Part shown: positions 1 through 10,800 of the stretch, one piece after another
How the letters are laid out: each line of letters starts with the position of its first letter
Position numbering within the stretch: position 1 is the stretch's first letter
From: Sclerurus mexicanus
Lineage: Eukaryota > Chordata > Aves > Passeriformes > Furnariidae
Assembly: GCA_013396755.1 (NCBI GenBank)
Contig: VWZF01005696.1
Coordinates: forward strand, 1 to 64,000
Reading direction: 5' to 3'
DNA: 64,000 nt
Program-made: the position numbers and the translations under genes
The notes under the pieces: model-generated
The model's database searches: none
Seen by the model: only the letters and a program-made list of their open reading frames with translations
Told to the model about the DNA's origin: nothing

Positions 1-1495
1 TCCAGAACACCTGCAATATATTGGTGATATAATTTTGTGGGGCAAGATAGCAGCAGATGTTTTGTTTTGGTTTTTTTTTTTTAAGAAAGGGAAGAAAATA
101 ATCCAAATTCTTCTGAAAACTACTTTTGCCATAAAACAATGTAAGGTAAAGGGACCTACACAAGAGATTCAGTTATTGGGAATAAAATGGCAGAATGGAC
201 TCCGTCATGTGCCCATGGATGTGGTGAACAAAAAAGCAACTATGTCTCTACTGGCTAACAAGAAGGAAATAAAAACTTTCCTAGGCCTTGTGGTGTTCTG
301 GAAGGTGCACATTCCAGGTGATAGCTAGCTTGTGAGCCCCCCCTATTGAGTGACCTGGAAGAAGAATCATTTAGAGGGGACCCTTGAGCAACAACAGGCC
401 TTTGAGCAGATCAAACAGGAAATAGCTTGTGAGGTAGCTCTTGAGCCTGTTTGGACAGGACCAACTGTGCAAAATATTCCCTACACTGCAGCTGGGGAGC
501 ATTCTGGAGCTCCTGGCAGAGGACATCAGGAGAAATGCAAGGTCAACCGAATGCAAGGTTTGAAGCTGGTGTTGTGAGGATCAGAAGCCCAGTGCACTCC
601 AACTTAAAAGGAGATATTAGCAGCCTATGAGGGGGTTTGAACTGTCTCAGAAGTCATTAAGACAGAAGCATGTATCCTCTTGGTACTGCAATTGCCTGTC
701 CTGCACTGGATGTTCAAAGGGAACATCCCCTCAATACATCATACTACCAGTGTTACATGGAGCAAGTGAGTGTCTTTCATTACACAATGAACCTGAATGG
801 GAAAACCCAATTTCCCAGGGATCCTGGAAGAGGCTATGGACTGGCCAGAAGGCAGAGATTTTGAAGCACTGCCTGAAGAGGTGACTTGGGCCCAAGAAGT
901 ACCACCATATAATGAGTTACTAGAAAATGAAAGAGGTGCCATGGTGGAGGCAATGACTGGCTGGCTGGAAACATATCCTGTAAAACAGGCCACTGCTCAA
1001 AGCACCATCTTAGCCCTTGAGAGGTGATATGAGACCCCAGAGAGAACCAAATCACATAATGGATTATTTTGGAATAACCTTATAAACTCTTGCTGGAAGA
1101 AACATGGCATCAAATGCGTCTATCATATCCTGTATCACCCACAAGCATCCAGAAAGATTGAGAGGTATAATGGACTGCTGAAGACTATGTTAAGAGTGTT
1201 AGGTAATGGGACATGGAAGCATTGGGAGGCAAATTTAGCCAAAGCCACTTGAGTGGTCAACACTAGGGGATCTGCTAACCTGCAGAAACAAACCTCCTTT
1301 ATACTGTGGGAGGAGATAAGATCCCTGTACTACACATAAGGAAGTTGCTGGAGAAGTCAACATGAGTTTCTCCTACCATGGAAAATGGCAAACCCATCCA
1401 TGGGATTGTCTTTGCTCAGGGACTAGAGTGTACCTGGTGGGTAATGTGGAAGGATGGTGAGACCCAGTGTGTGTCTAAAGGAGATTTAATCTAGG
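1..1495 (+). pseudogene. pol: ERV pol remnant: reverse transcriptase end, RNase H linker, integrase core
   Basis: Frame 2 carries nearly all recognisable protein. At 17-28 the reverse transcriptase motif C reads YIGD, so the first catalytic aspartate of YxDD is glycine. A T-rich run at 60-82 puts a string of Phe/Lys into the frame. The connection region follows to about 328, and the segment at 350-577 aligns with the stretch leading into RNase H. At 797-1027 the pre-RNase H region (EEVTWAQEVPPYNELL) runs straight into integrase (MVEAMTGWLETYP), so RNase H catalysis and the zinc-binding part of integrase are deleted. Further on, the second integrase aspartate position reads SHNG (His at 1055-1057), while the glutamate is kept (1160-1162, in KIERYNG). 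In-frame stops lie at 1025-1027 and 1250-1252. The likely ancestral stop is the TAG near 1491-1493. It is non-functional. Confidence 0.82.
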
Positions 1496-1802
1496 GGGAA
1501 AAATAATCTGTGGTGTGAGTTGTCTGTTGCAGGAAGTAAAGTAACAGGACAATGAAGAACAAATGTTGTGAGGAGCAAGGAGAGTGTGATCATGACCTGA
1601 GCCAGGTCAGTATCAGTGCCCAACGATCAATTGTGTTGCTTCTATTGTCCTGAGTATCCATACTTGTGGAATGGAGCCCAAGGTCTGGAGGCCTGCCTGA
1701 AAGATGCCCATGAAAATGTGAAAGGATGGGGATAGTCAGAAAATATATAAATTATGTGGGATCTAAGTATGATGCAAATGTTATAGAATAAGGGGTGGAG
1801 AT
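1496..1802 (+). other. Decayed ERV interval between pol and LTR
   Basis: This stretch lies between the end of pol and the LTR, where an env gene or a 3' untranslated leader would be expected. Scattered frames give short phrases but no surface or transmembrane glycoprotein signature that I can recognise. A purine-rich run, AAGGGGTGGAGA at about 1791-1802, sits immediately upstream of the LTR start and fits a degenerate polypurine tract. ERV-L elements commonly lack env, so the absence of a clear env is not surprising. Confidence 0.5.
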
Positions 1803-2054
1803 TGTATTGGATCTGGCTGAGATGGAGTTCATTTCCCCATAGTAGCCATCATTGTGCTGTGCTTTGCACTGGTAGCTAGAAAGTTGTTTATTATACATCA
1901 GTGTTTTGGCTGCTGCTGAGCAGCACTGGCACAGCATCAGTACTGTAACATTGCTCCCCCCCAGTCGAGGGCAAGATCCTGGGAAGGGACACAACCAGGC
2001 CAGCTGACCCAAAACAACCAAAGGGACACTCTATAACATAGGAGATCAGCTCAG

Positions 2055-2062
2055 ATATAAAA
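2055..2062 (+). promoter_or_regulatory. TATA-like box of the LTR
   Basis: ATATAAAA lies about 250 bp into the LTR and about 130 bp before the AATAAA signal, the usual place for an LTR core promoter. Activity in a copy this old is doubtful. Confidence 0.5.
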
Positions 2063-2188
2063 GCTAAGGAAAGGACAGGGGTGGACATTCATAGGTTACA
2101 GTGTTCGTCTGCTGAAAAACCGCTATGCAAGCTAAAAGCCTGACTTCTTGGGAAGTAGACAAACACCACTTGCTAATGGGAAATAGAG

Positions 2189-2194
2189 AATAAA
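2189..2194 (+). terminator. Polyadenylation signal (AATAAA) in the LTR
   Basis: AATAAA is followed by a T/G-rich stretch (CCTTGTTATTTTCATCTTTGC), as expected for the R/U5 part of a retroviral LTR. Confidence 0.5.
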
Positions 2195-2366
2195 CCTTGT
2201 TATTTTCATCTTTGCTTGTGTACACACAAACTTTCACTTTTGCTTTAGTAAACTGCCTTATCTCAGCCTATGAGTCATTTTTCATCTTATTCTCTCTCCC
2301 CTGGGAAGGGGAGAGATAGAGCAGCTTGGTGGGCACCTGGCATCCAACCAGGGTCAACCCACTGTA

Positions 2367-2708
2367 GCGAGTAAAACAAATACCCACAGGAAAAATGTTG
2401 TGTCCCTATTAGACTGTGGTACTGTCCAAAATTAATAAGTTCAGTAGTTCATTACAATGTTTTAATCATCCCAGAAGGCAAAGAGAATCATATGAAATTT
2501 GGCATATGAAATCACTGTTATTTGCTCGGCCCAGTGGAAACACAGAAGTGCACAAGTGCATGGACACATAGACGGATAGACCAATTTATTTTTAATGTAT
2601 CTAGATTTGTTTTAAGGCTGTGGTGTTCATTTGTACCCATTCTAATACATTTGTTCTATAGGACTACAAAGCAAAGTTTGGTGCAATCAGCAACCAAGAT
2701 GATAAGCG
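2367..2708. other. Unassigned sequence
   Basis: A unique-looking AT-leaning stretch between the ERV LTR and a CR1 tail. I see no gene, repeat or structured RNA in it; the 70-codon frame here has no recognisable domain. Confidence 0.5.
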
Positions 2709-2915
2709 TTACCAATCAGAGAATCAGCAAATAGTTCAAGTTGGAAGGAATCCTGGAGGTCAACTAGGCCAGCCTTCCTGCTCAAACAGGGTCCTCTCCA
2801 GCACATTACTCTAGATTGTGTCCTGGCAACTTTGAATATCTCCAGGGAAGAGTCTCCACAGTCTCTCTGGGCAGCTTATTCAAGTGCACAGTCACTCTCA
2901 CATCAATGCAATAGA
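2709..2915 (-). mobile_element. CR1 LINE, 3' end fragment, minus strand
   Basis: Read on the + strand, this begins near AATCAGAGAATCAGCAAATAG and continues GTTGGAAGGAATCCTGGAGG, then TGCTCAAACAGGGTC, AATATCTCCAGGGAAGAGTC and TCTCTGGGCAGC. This is the reverse complement of the well-known avian CR1 3' region encoding the C-terminal end of ORF2 and its short 3' UTR. The copy is truncated at its 5' end after about 200 bp, as most CR1 copies are. Confidence 0.85.
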
Positions 2916-4118
2916 ATTTATTGTGATATGAATGACAAAAAAGGAGATTTGACTAGCTGTCAAAGATTTGTACTGGGGAGAGATCCACTCTTAGATAACT
3001 ATGAATTTTAAATTTCCCCTTCCTTAAAATGCATCTAACCTGAAATTGCAGTGAGAACTATTAGTGAGAATGATTACATACACTTGACATAACTGTCCTC
3101 TGTCCCATTCTATTGCATTTTTTCTGCTCTGTTTCCATGGAAATGGGAGAAAGAAGGTCAGGCATATGGTATAGGCAATTGTTTTAAAGGTACTTGAAAG
3201 ACTTTGCTATTCCCTGATCTAATTTTTTTTTCTGAGAGTGGTGGTGGGAATGAGAATCAGACACTCACTTGTTATTTTTAAATGCATTTAATTTGAATTT
3301 GTATTCCCAGGAAGCCAGGAAAAGCCACTTACTTCCTTTTGCACCTAGGAAGAAGATGGTTCTTGGGGGAAAATGATGTGATGTCATAGGCAGTCCTGGA
3401 TTCTGTTCCTGAGATTATTAACATAGTCCTGTCATGTCCTGTGCTATATGACTCTGCTGTGCAGTGTCTGAAAGGCCCAGCCTGAAACAAGTACTCCACA
3501 CCTACCTGGGAAAGGAGCCTAAAAAGCCCATTTGTCTATTAGGAAATAGGTGTTCAGTTTACCCTAGGGATATTTTGAGGCTAACTGTAGTTGCATTGCA
3601 GTTAATTTTGAGAACCACCACTGGAAATCATTCTAGATAGAAAGCATTTGCCTTCTTGGTGCTACTAAGCAGAAGATAAAGATATTCAACTGCTCTCTTT
3701 TGATGACTTTCTCCTATTTTATTGTCATCCTGCTAGCTTCCATTTCCATGGAAACAGGGCTAGAGAGGCAGTTTGCAGCAATGTGCAAGCTATAGTTGGG
3801 TATGACACATGTAGATTTTAGCTGCTGGATGTCTGCTGATAGCTATAAAATGAAGGCACAAATCAAAGGGATGACTAGAGAGAAAGGATGGATGAAAGAA
3901 GGAGATCATGAGATTTTAGAGCCAGTGAGCACTCCTCCTTCCTAGTAAAGGTTGTGGACAATCTGTGCTTTCCTTTTGCATTCCTACTTTCATTTTCCAG
4001 GCGTGTGCTTGGACCTGGCCTCCTTTCTATTATTTTGGTTACAGTTAGCTAATGCTTTGTTGCCATGGTGCCTGAAGGCCCTGGGAAACCTGAGGCTCTC
4101 CTGTGTCAGAACCAGGCT
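2916..4118. other. Unassigned intergenic sequence
   Basis: AT-leaning sequence with no recognisable gene or repeat family. No splice-flanked exon with protein similarity was seen. Confidence 0.5.
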
Positions 4119-4615
4119 GTCATGGTTTAGGAATGGTACTCCCCAGTTCACTGCCCCCACTGAGACTCTCCAAACCACCTGCCACTCGCCCTCCTCCATC
4201 TAATTGGAGGCACAAAAGAAAAAGATAATGGTTTGAGATAAGAATTATTTACTGGAAACAGCAATGAGATAAGAGAACAAACAGTAACACCAACTATATT
4301 AGTAACCAAGGGTGTAAGGAAAGAAATTATTCACAATAACTCCCAATAACAGACAATACCAGATGGTTCACTCTACATTTTTTTGCCAGAAGGAACTCCT
4401 TCTCCCCAGAAGCATGAGATCCTTTTCCATACTCCAGCAATGACATGAAGTAATACAGAACAATTTTTGGGTACTGGCCATGAACCTTCCCAGCTACTGC
4501 AAAAAAATCAACCCTGCCTTGTCTGGAACCAGAACACAGGCAAATCTGGAGCAAGAGATATTTCCATAGTGAGGGGAAGAAAAAAATGGGAAAGGTGAAA
4601 TGAGTTGGCTGTCAT
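4119..4615 (-). repeat. Probable LTR element, minus strand
   Basis: The stretch opens TGTCATGGTTTAGGAATGG, which on the minus strand gives an LTR-like end (CCATGACA). It continues with text seen in avian ERV LTRs read backwards, including a GAGATAAGAATTATTTACTGG segment and AATGACATGAAGTAATACAGAA. The other boundary, near 4600-4620, is uncertain. It is a different family or subfamily from the LTRs at 1803 and 36622, and no internal retroviral genes are attached, so it may be a solo LTR. The longest minus-strand frame in it (75 codons) has no recognised domain. Confidence 0.55.
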
Positions 4616-5342
4616 CACACACAGAGGCTGGTGACAAAGCCAAACATGGTCTTTATTCGGAACTCATTGCACAGCTCCTCTCCACTTGCTGACTGTTCAC
4701 TATGCCAGTGCCGATGGAGACGTGGTTTCCTTCGAGAAACTGTCTCTCCTGCTTACATATTCATTTCAAGTGGCTTTTCTAAAGTCCATGCCTACAGCAG
4801 TCTACAGACAACTTCTTCCCTAGCTCTTTCACCTGTATTACTGTTTTCCAACCCCAGCCCTGCTCGGGCAGAAGACTGTCTTGACTGAACCCAGTGTGGA
4901 AGAAGTACCTTTCCCTCTTCCCAATGTATGCTAAATAATCACCCATCTGCCGAAGCCATCTGTAGTCCTTCAAAGGGAAGTTCCACCTATGAGTTTGTTA
5001 TTTCTTGGAAACTCCAGATCAGACCATTCCTCCTGTTAAAAGTAGTGAGGTGTTGCAATAAGAGTGTAAATCTCTAATTGCCAACTCATCAGTTATGAAT
5101 ATTTCACCTTTTAATTTTTCCACTGATAACACTCAGTCTGCTTCACCTTTGTACTGAATTCTGTGATCAGTTACCCTCTTTGCTATCAAAGATGTCATTT
5201 GGGCTTTCTTGCTTTTACGTACCCTGGTCAGGAGCCACAAGTCCCCTAAGAACACCACTCTTTCTGAATGAAATTTCATGACAGAATTATTACATTTAAT
5301 TACTTAATTTTATAAAGGTATTCTGTCTAAAATGCATGACAT
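4616..5342. other. Unassigned intergenic sequence
   Basis: No gene or repeat recognised. Short frames at 4631-4888 (+) and 4779-4973 (-) overlap each other on opposite strands and show no domain, so I treat them as chance. Confidence 0.45.
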
Positions 5343-5443
5343 TGAATGAATGAATGAATGAATGAATGAATGAATGAATGAATGAATGAATGAATGAATG
5401 AATGAATGAATGAATGAATGAATGAATGAATGAATGAATGAAT
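5343..5443. repeat. (TGAA)n tetranucleotide microsatellite, about 25 copies
   Basis: A 101-bp run of TGAA with no interruption that I can see, about 25 units. Pure tetranucleotide arrays of this length are usually polymorphic in length between individuals. Confidence 0.98.
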
Positions 5444-7734
5444 CTTTCACAAGGCAACAGGTGCAACACAACTATTGTTTATTGAGGAAGGTATCCAGTA
5501 CTGGTTACACTGGCTTACTGAGATACATCATCTTTAACTAACACACACTGCAGAAAGCAAAGAGTTGTATCAAGGAAAGAGGATACAGGATGAACAGTCC
5601 AAAGACGAAACTCCTAAAACAGGACTGAGCTACTCTTTCTGATGATTTGGGAAAGGACTGTATTTGGTCCAAGCAGAAGGGAGGAATTTTGTTTTGGAGG
5701 CTTTAGTGCCTGTGCTAAAGGTTTGATCAGGCCCAAGACACAGGAGCTATGAATGACTGCATTACCACAGATGACTTGAGCCTCTGCTACAAAAGCACAG
5801 GAACAGCAGAATGAGCGGCACTGATATGAAGCCAGTCTCTACTGAAAGGTGTATTAAAGACTGTGTTTATGATAAACACAAACTCAGTGACTGCAGTCAG
5901 CAAATAAGCTAAGAACCTCACACATCAATTCATGACACTAAAGATTTAATTTGGTTTATCACAAAAAAAATTGGAGTGTATTGGATTTTTGCTTTTTTAT
6001 TTTTTTTAAATTTATTTATCTATTTAGTGCACCAATGCTCTTTAATGATTTGTTGTTCTTCTTTATATACTTTCCAATAAGAAGAGAAGCACAGAGACAT
6101 CTAGGGCATTTTATACTACAGGGAGAATTAAAACAAAGAGATATAGCACTATTCCCTTTGTACCTTAGAACTCAGAATAATACTTCTTCTCTGCACATTA
6201 ACTTCTTCCATCTTCAGCCTACTGCATACCCCTCATTGCTTGATAGATGAAATGTACATTGTGGGAATGTTGACCCTTTCTTTGAGCACCTAAAAGCTGA
6301 TTATAGCTGAATACCAACAGGGACTGCTATCTCTGGACTGCAAGCTGTCCCCATACTATTCCTGCAGAAGAAAACAGTTTTAAATATTAAAAAGTAAAAT
6401 AAAACAGAAGGAATGGAAAAGATTATCAAATTCAGATATACTCAAAATGGTCCCCAAATCCTCTAAAATGGATGTGTCAAAGAGTGGGAGGTGTTTCAGT
6501 TCTGCCTTTGCAGTAGGTGAATTCTTATCCACAATGCACAGTGTCCCAAGCTCTGCATCTACTTGTCAGCCCTTAGTTCTCCCCATTCTCTCCAGAAATC
6601 AGCTTTTCACAATGTCACGGGCAGGCAGGCACATGTGTCAGGCATCCTTGGCACTGCAGAAGCTGTTTCCCTGTGGGAAACAACACCAAAGGCATACAAG
6701 ATGATATGTTTCTCCTTCTTCCAGATTTCAGCACTTTAACAGAGGTAGGCATCAGAGAAGTGCTGAAAGAAATCAGTCATCACATGTAAGTCAAATACAT
6801 TCCAGCCATAGCTAATGAAAAATACCAATGAATAGCATGACTGACAAGAATTTGCAAGTAGTGCCATGAAGAAGGTGGTTCTCCTAAACCAGAGCTTGGC
6901 ATCTCCTGGGAAATCTTCTTGGACCTGCGTGATCCTATAAATTATGCTTGGCTCCAAAGCACTTCTGAGTAGTGGGACTATGAAGTAACTAGAGAAATAT
7001 TTTTTCTAAATCTTTTGACCACTGGCAAACCTCTGAGACTAAATCATACTGTTGCAAGATGTTTGGAAACACAAGTTAGCATCTACCTACAATCTGTTAA
7101 GAAACATCTGTCCTTGTTAAGGGGATTTGATACTCATCTCCATTCAGAAATTGTTCAAGGGATTGAAGGAGAAACTTTTGAAAGAGATTAGTTCTCATTA
7201 ACACCAAAACAACAGGAAAGAGGTGAATTTTGAGCAACCACCGAAGGGAATTAATAAAAAAATACCTGAGTACAAACACTGTAGAAGAGCAACCAACCTT
7301 ACAAAATGCCTCTACGCCAAAGGAGTTTGCTCCTGCAGCATCAGAATAGATTATAATTCAGCAGGGTGTCTGGTTCAGACTGTTCAGGCTGTTTGTCTGA
7401 GCTAAACACTGAGTTTTAGATAAGTGTTAGACTCATCTGAAGAGCTGTGAGTGTTGAGTGTTTAACGTCTAATGGCAATCCCAAAATGCAACCCCACATC
7501 TGGAAGCCAGCAGACAAAAACAATCCTAGGGCAGCATACAAAAGAGTCATTCCATTTGTGCCAACTGTCTCACCATGAAGCAGATGTGCCAGAGCGTGGA
7601 AAAGCAAAAGGTTCAGGAAAAGGTAGATGACTTAATCATTCTGCGTATGCCTAATGTATATGACTTCAGCCCTCAAAACAGCTAAACTGAGAAAAGAATT
7701 TCTGCAAGCAAAGAAGGCTCCTGCATACAGTGAT
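5444..7734. other. Unassigned intergenic sequence
   Basis: Mostly unique AT-rich sequence. Open frames up to 99 codons (5951-6250, +) are rich in Phe/Leu from T-runs and show no recognised domain. No repeat family was recognised. Confidence 0.5.
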
Positions 7735-7800
7735 GACAAGACTCAAATAGTTCTTAAGGTCTTTTCCAACACAAAACATCCTACTATGTCATGATTTCTT
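7735..7800 (+). mobile_element. Possible CR1 3' tail, + strand, very short
   Basis: The phrases AGTTCTTAAGGTCTTTTCCAAC and CATCCTACTATGTCATGATT resemble the last bases of an avian CR1 (aggtcccttccaacc followed by attctatgattct). Only about 60 bp is left, so chance similarity is possible. Confidence 0.4.
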
Positions 7801-10800
7801 TTGTGCTTCTTTGAAAGCCTTTTCCCTTATGGTCCCAAGACCAGAACAATTTACAGGAAGTTGTAAAAGGAGAGAAAATGCTTCCTCCAGAAAAGTTGCA
7901 CTTTCTCCAGATGATTTTCTAGCAGATGTTCCAGTGTGCAAAGATAGAGCATTGCACTTCTTTTATTAGCTTGATACCTCAACCAAGTTTCTTTTTCTGG
8001 TGTGCATGTGTAAATAAAAGATACTATATATAATCAAGCCATGTCCAAATGTTTTTCTTCTTACCCCCCTCAATAAGAAATTAAAGGAAAACATGAGGAT
8101 GAGAGCATGTCCCAGAAATGAAAGAGCCAGGATCCTCAGAATACAAATTTCCATATCCAAACTAGACTTGATGACCGTTGCTGAGGTCTCTTCTAAAGGG
8201 TGACTCTGTTGCCTGTGCATCTTATGCACCCTGAAAATGAGCATCTCCTCTTTGGTGGAAAGAGGGAAAACTGTGATCCCCTTGTCATCCTCTCATACCA
8301 TGACCATTTCAGTTCTGAATAGCTAAATGTGAAGAGCAATTTCCACAGCATCTGGGAAGCAGTAAAGCACAGTTAAATGCATAGAGCCAGAAAGAGCTTC
8401 TTGCAGCTCCCCAGACTGTCTTCTGGCTCTATAATCTACTCCCACTGAATGCAAGATAAGTGGCCTAATTTTGTTCTCTTAGGAGTCATGGGGAATTGTA
8501 TGTGTTTCAAAAACTGGAGTTTCTGAACCCAAATGGCACTGCTCTCTGTCTCTGAAATAATAGACAAGATGAAGGAAAACAAGATTGGGAAAGAAAGAGA
8601 AACCCCAAAGACCAAATAAAAGGCAGGGGTTCAGCTTACAAGGACTAAAATCATTTTTTTTGCAGTGAAAATTTGGTATCTTTCAAGACCATGATATAAA
8701 GAAGTTAGCACAATTCTGTTCAGCTCATCCAAGGAAAACATCAGTGTTCCTCCAATATTCCCCTCTGTCTCTTCTTTGGGAGGTGATGCTTTCCTCTGGA
8801 AAGTGCTCTGGTTCCCTGGTGGCATTTCATAAGCCAATACCTCCCTAAATACCTCTCTGACTCTGTAGCACCCTCACCCAGCATGCCCACTTCTTATGTT
8901 TACAGCACAGCTGCCAAAAGAATTAGAAAAAAGCTGAATCCAGAAGGAAGTATTTGCCTAGAAAATAACAGAAAGCCTACTATGAATGCCTCACCACCCT
9001 GGGTTTGAATCATTCTAGCTTTTCTATCACAGGCATCTTAGGTAATACTTTTTTTCCTAGTGCAATGACTTATCTTGTTTCATACAGTAGATCTCCTAGT
9101 TTATATATTTTAAAGTCAAATAAACTTATTTTTGCTTAACGAACTGGATCCCTGCAGTATTAAAACTTTTTGTGCTCTACTCCTTTCTGTTATTTTCCTT
9201 ATTTATGCCATGGATTTGCAACTTTTTCTTTTCTTGTCTCCAACTTTCTTGTTTTAAATATGACTCAAATTGAACACTTCAGGAAAGAAAGATGACATTC
9301 TGTGAAGTATTTTTCTAAGTTTAATAAAGAACTTGGTTAATCAAATTTTGCTCCTTGTCAGGAGTTAGCACTTTGTAATTCTGACTTGTGGAAGGTTCTG
9401 GAAGTGCATATACAGGGATTTAGATTTGATGATTGCATTCATTATCTAAGACCGCTCACAAAAACATTTATCAAATATTACAAATACATCCACAGAGCTT
9501 GTCGGGTAAGTCCTGAGAGAGTAAGAAAAGGGACAAAAATGGCACGGTTTCAGAAAGTCACAGGAGATTGCAATGTTAATGCCAGCGTCAAGAAGGACAG
9601 AGACGGGAACAATTATTTCATAATGATAGTTCACATTTTGTTAACAATGGTTACAAACATCAGAAGCAGTGTTGTTACAATCTTCCTATTGAAAACGCAA
9701 CCTGTTTTCTTCATCCTAATCAACTGTCATCTGAAGCTTCAAGACAGGGAGATGAATAAGGTGCTCCTATAATCTGTTTCTGACTTCATGTGACTGAAGA
9801 AAAACCGTTTGACTCTCCTGTAATGCAGTTTTCTGATCTGTGGAAATAAGAGCATTCCTGTTCTTGTTGAAAGACTCTGCAAATGCAGAGTGAACAGCAT
9901 TGTAAGAAGCAGAATTGAGAGCTGCTTTGCATGAATGTGAAGATTCATTCTATACAATGCAAATTCCTTACTCCTATTCAACTACATTTTTCAGGTCCTC
10001 AAGTCTATCACCACAAACCTTTGTTATTCATGAATTCTTTCCATAGGCTTATAAGCATGGGGCATGTGTCTGGAGTTACAAGAGACACACTCAACTTCAG
10101 TTGAATGTCCCAGATCTATCTTCTTATGTCTTTTGCTTGCTCTTTTCACTTGGGGACTCTCTTAGGAAAGGGTAAAATGTTCAGCTATGGTGTTTTGTAG
10201 TGTTGACAGAGAATGCACTGACCTCCAGATCCCACCTTTCAGCTGCAGAACTCTAAGTACAAATGGCTTACACTTCAGAAATGGCTATAGAGTTAAAAGC
10301 TGAGGCTGGGTGCTAGGAGCTTATTTTTGTCACAGACAATTATACTTGCAGTTGTGCAGGGTCATGAAGATAAATCAGAGTTTATGTTTTGTGGTAATGC
10401 ACAAAGCTTGTAGGACTAGATTTCAAAACAATTCTCAATGAATCAGTCACCTTCAGGGGCAGTGCTGGCAGTTGCTGGTGGGTGCATATTGAGTTGGGTA
10501 GGAAAGGAGTATGTCTGTCTTTGACATAGCAAATCAAGGTAGTCAGTTTGGTGTAAGATAAGCACAGGGCAGATTAACATCTTTTACAATTTGTGCACTG
10601 GGGGCATGCCTTAACCTCTTCTCTTGGTTAAACAGAATAGCTCCTCAAACAGATGAAGGCTTATCAAATCCTGCAAATGATCACACTAAGGCCTTCTGCA
10701 TGGGAAGACATAGATCAAGGGTGAGATGCACCCCCTGGGAATGTCCTCTCTGTCCCTGTGTATTTGGTCCACACAAGCAGAGGATTATTTGCATTGTTTG

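Larger units (their letters stand above)
1..2366 (+). mobile_element. 3' half of an endogenous retrovirus, ERV-L-like, degraded
   Basis: The order pol remnant (1 to about 1495), unrecognised stretch (about 1496-1800), purine-rich tract next to an LTR (1803-2366) is that of the 3' half of a provirus in + orientation; the 5' half lies outside the window. The reverse transcriptase connection region resembles class III ERV-L elements (wording such as LGIKW and VVFWKVHIPG, followed by an EQQQAFEQIKQEI segment). The copy is old: catalytic motifs are changed, stops are present, and an internal deletion removes most of RNase H and the start of integrase. It cannot encode working proteins as it stands. 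The family assignment rests on recognition of the pol style, not on a database search. Confidence 0.8.
1803..2366 (+). repeat. LTR of ERV-L-like element, + strand
   Basis: The segment starts TGTATTGGATCTGG and ends near GGGTCAACCCACTGTA, about 564 bp. Its layout matches an LTR: a U3 region, a TATA-like ATATAAAA at 2055-2062, an AATAAA at 2189-2194, and a C/T-rich U5 with CTCTCTCCCCTGGGAAGGGG. The same arrangement and similar sequence recur on the minus strand at 36622-37187. I could not confirm the terminal CA or a target-site duplication, so the 3' boundary may be off by a few bases. Confidence 0.72.

Noticed and set aside
1752..2088. Minus-strand frames of 65-89 codons here as genes
   Set aside because: They lie antisense within an ERV LTR and have no domain.
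5951..6250. 99-codon hydrophobic frame resembling a small membrane protein
   Set aside because: The hydrophobic residues come from T-runs in AT-rich DNA, with no start context, conservation evidence or neighbour that supports a gene.
9386..9772. 128-codon frame
   Set aside because: No domain, ordinary intergenic composition and overlapping frames on the other strand; length is within chance for a 64-kb window.
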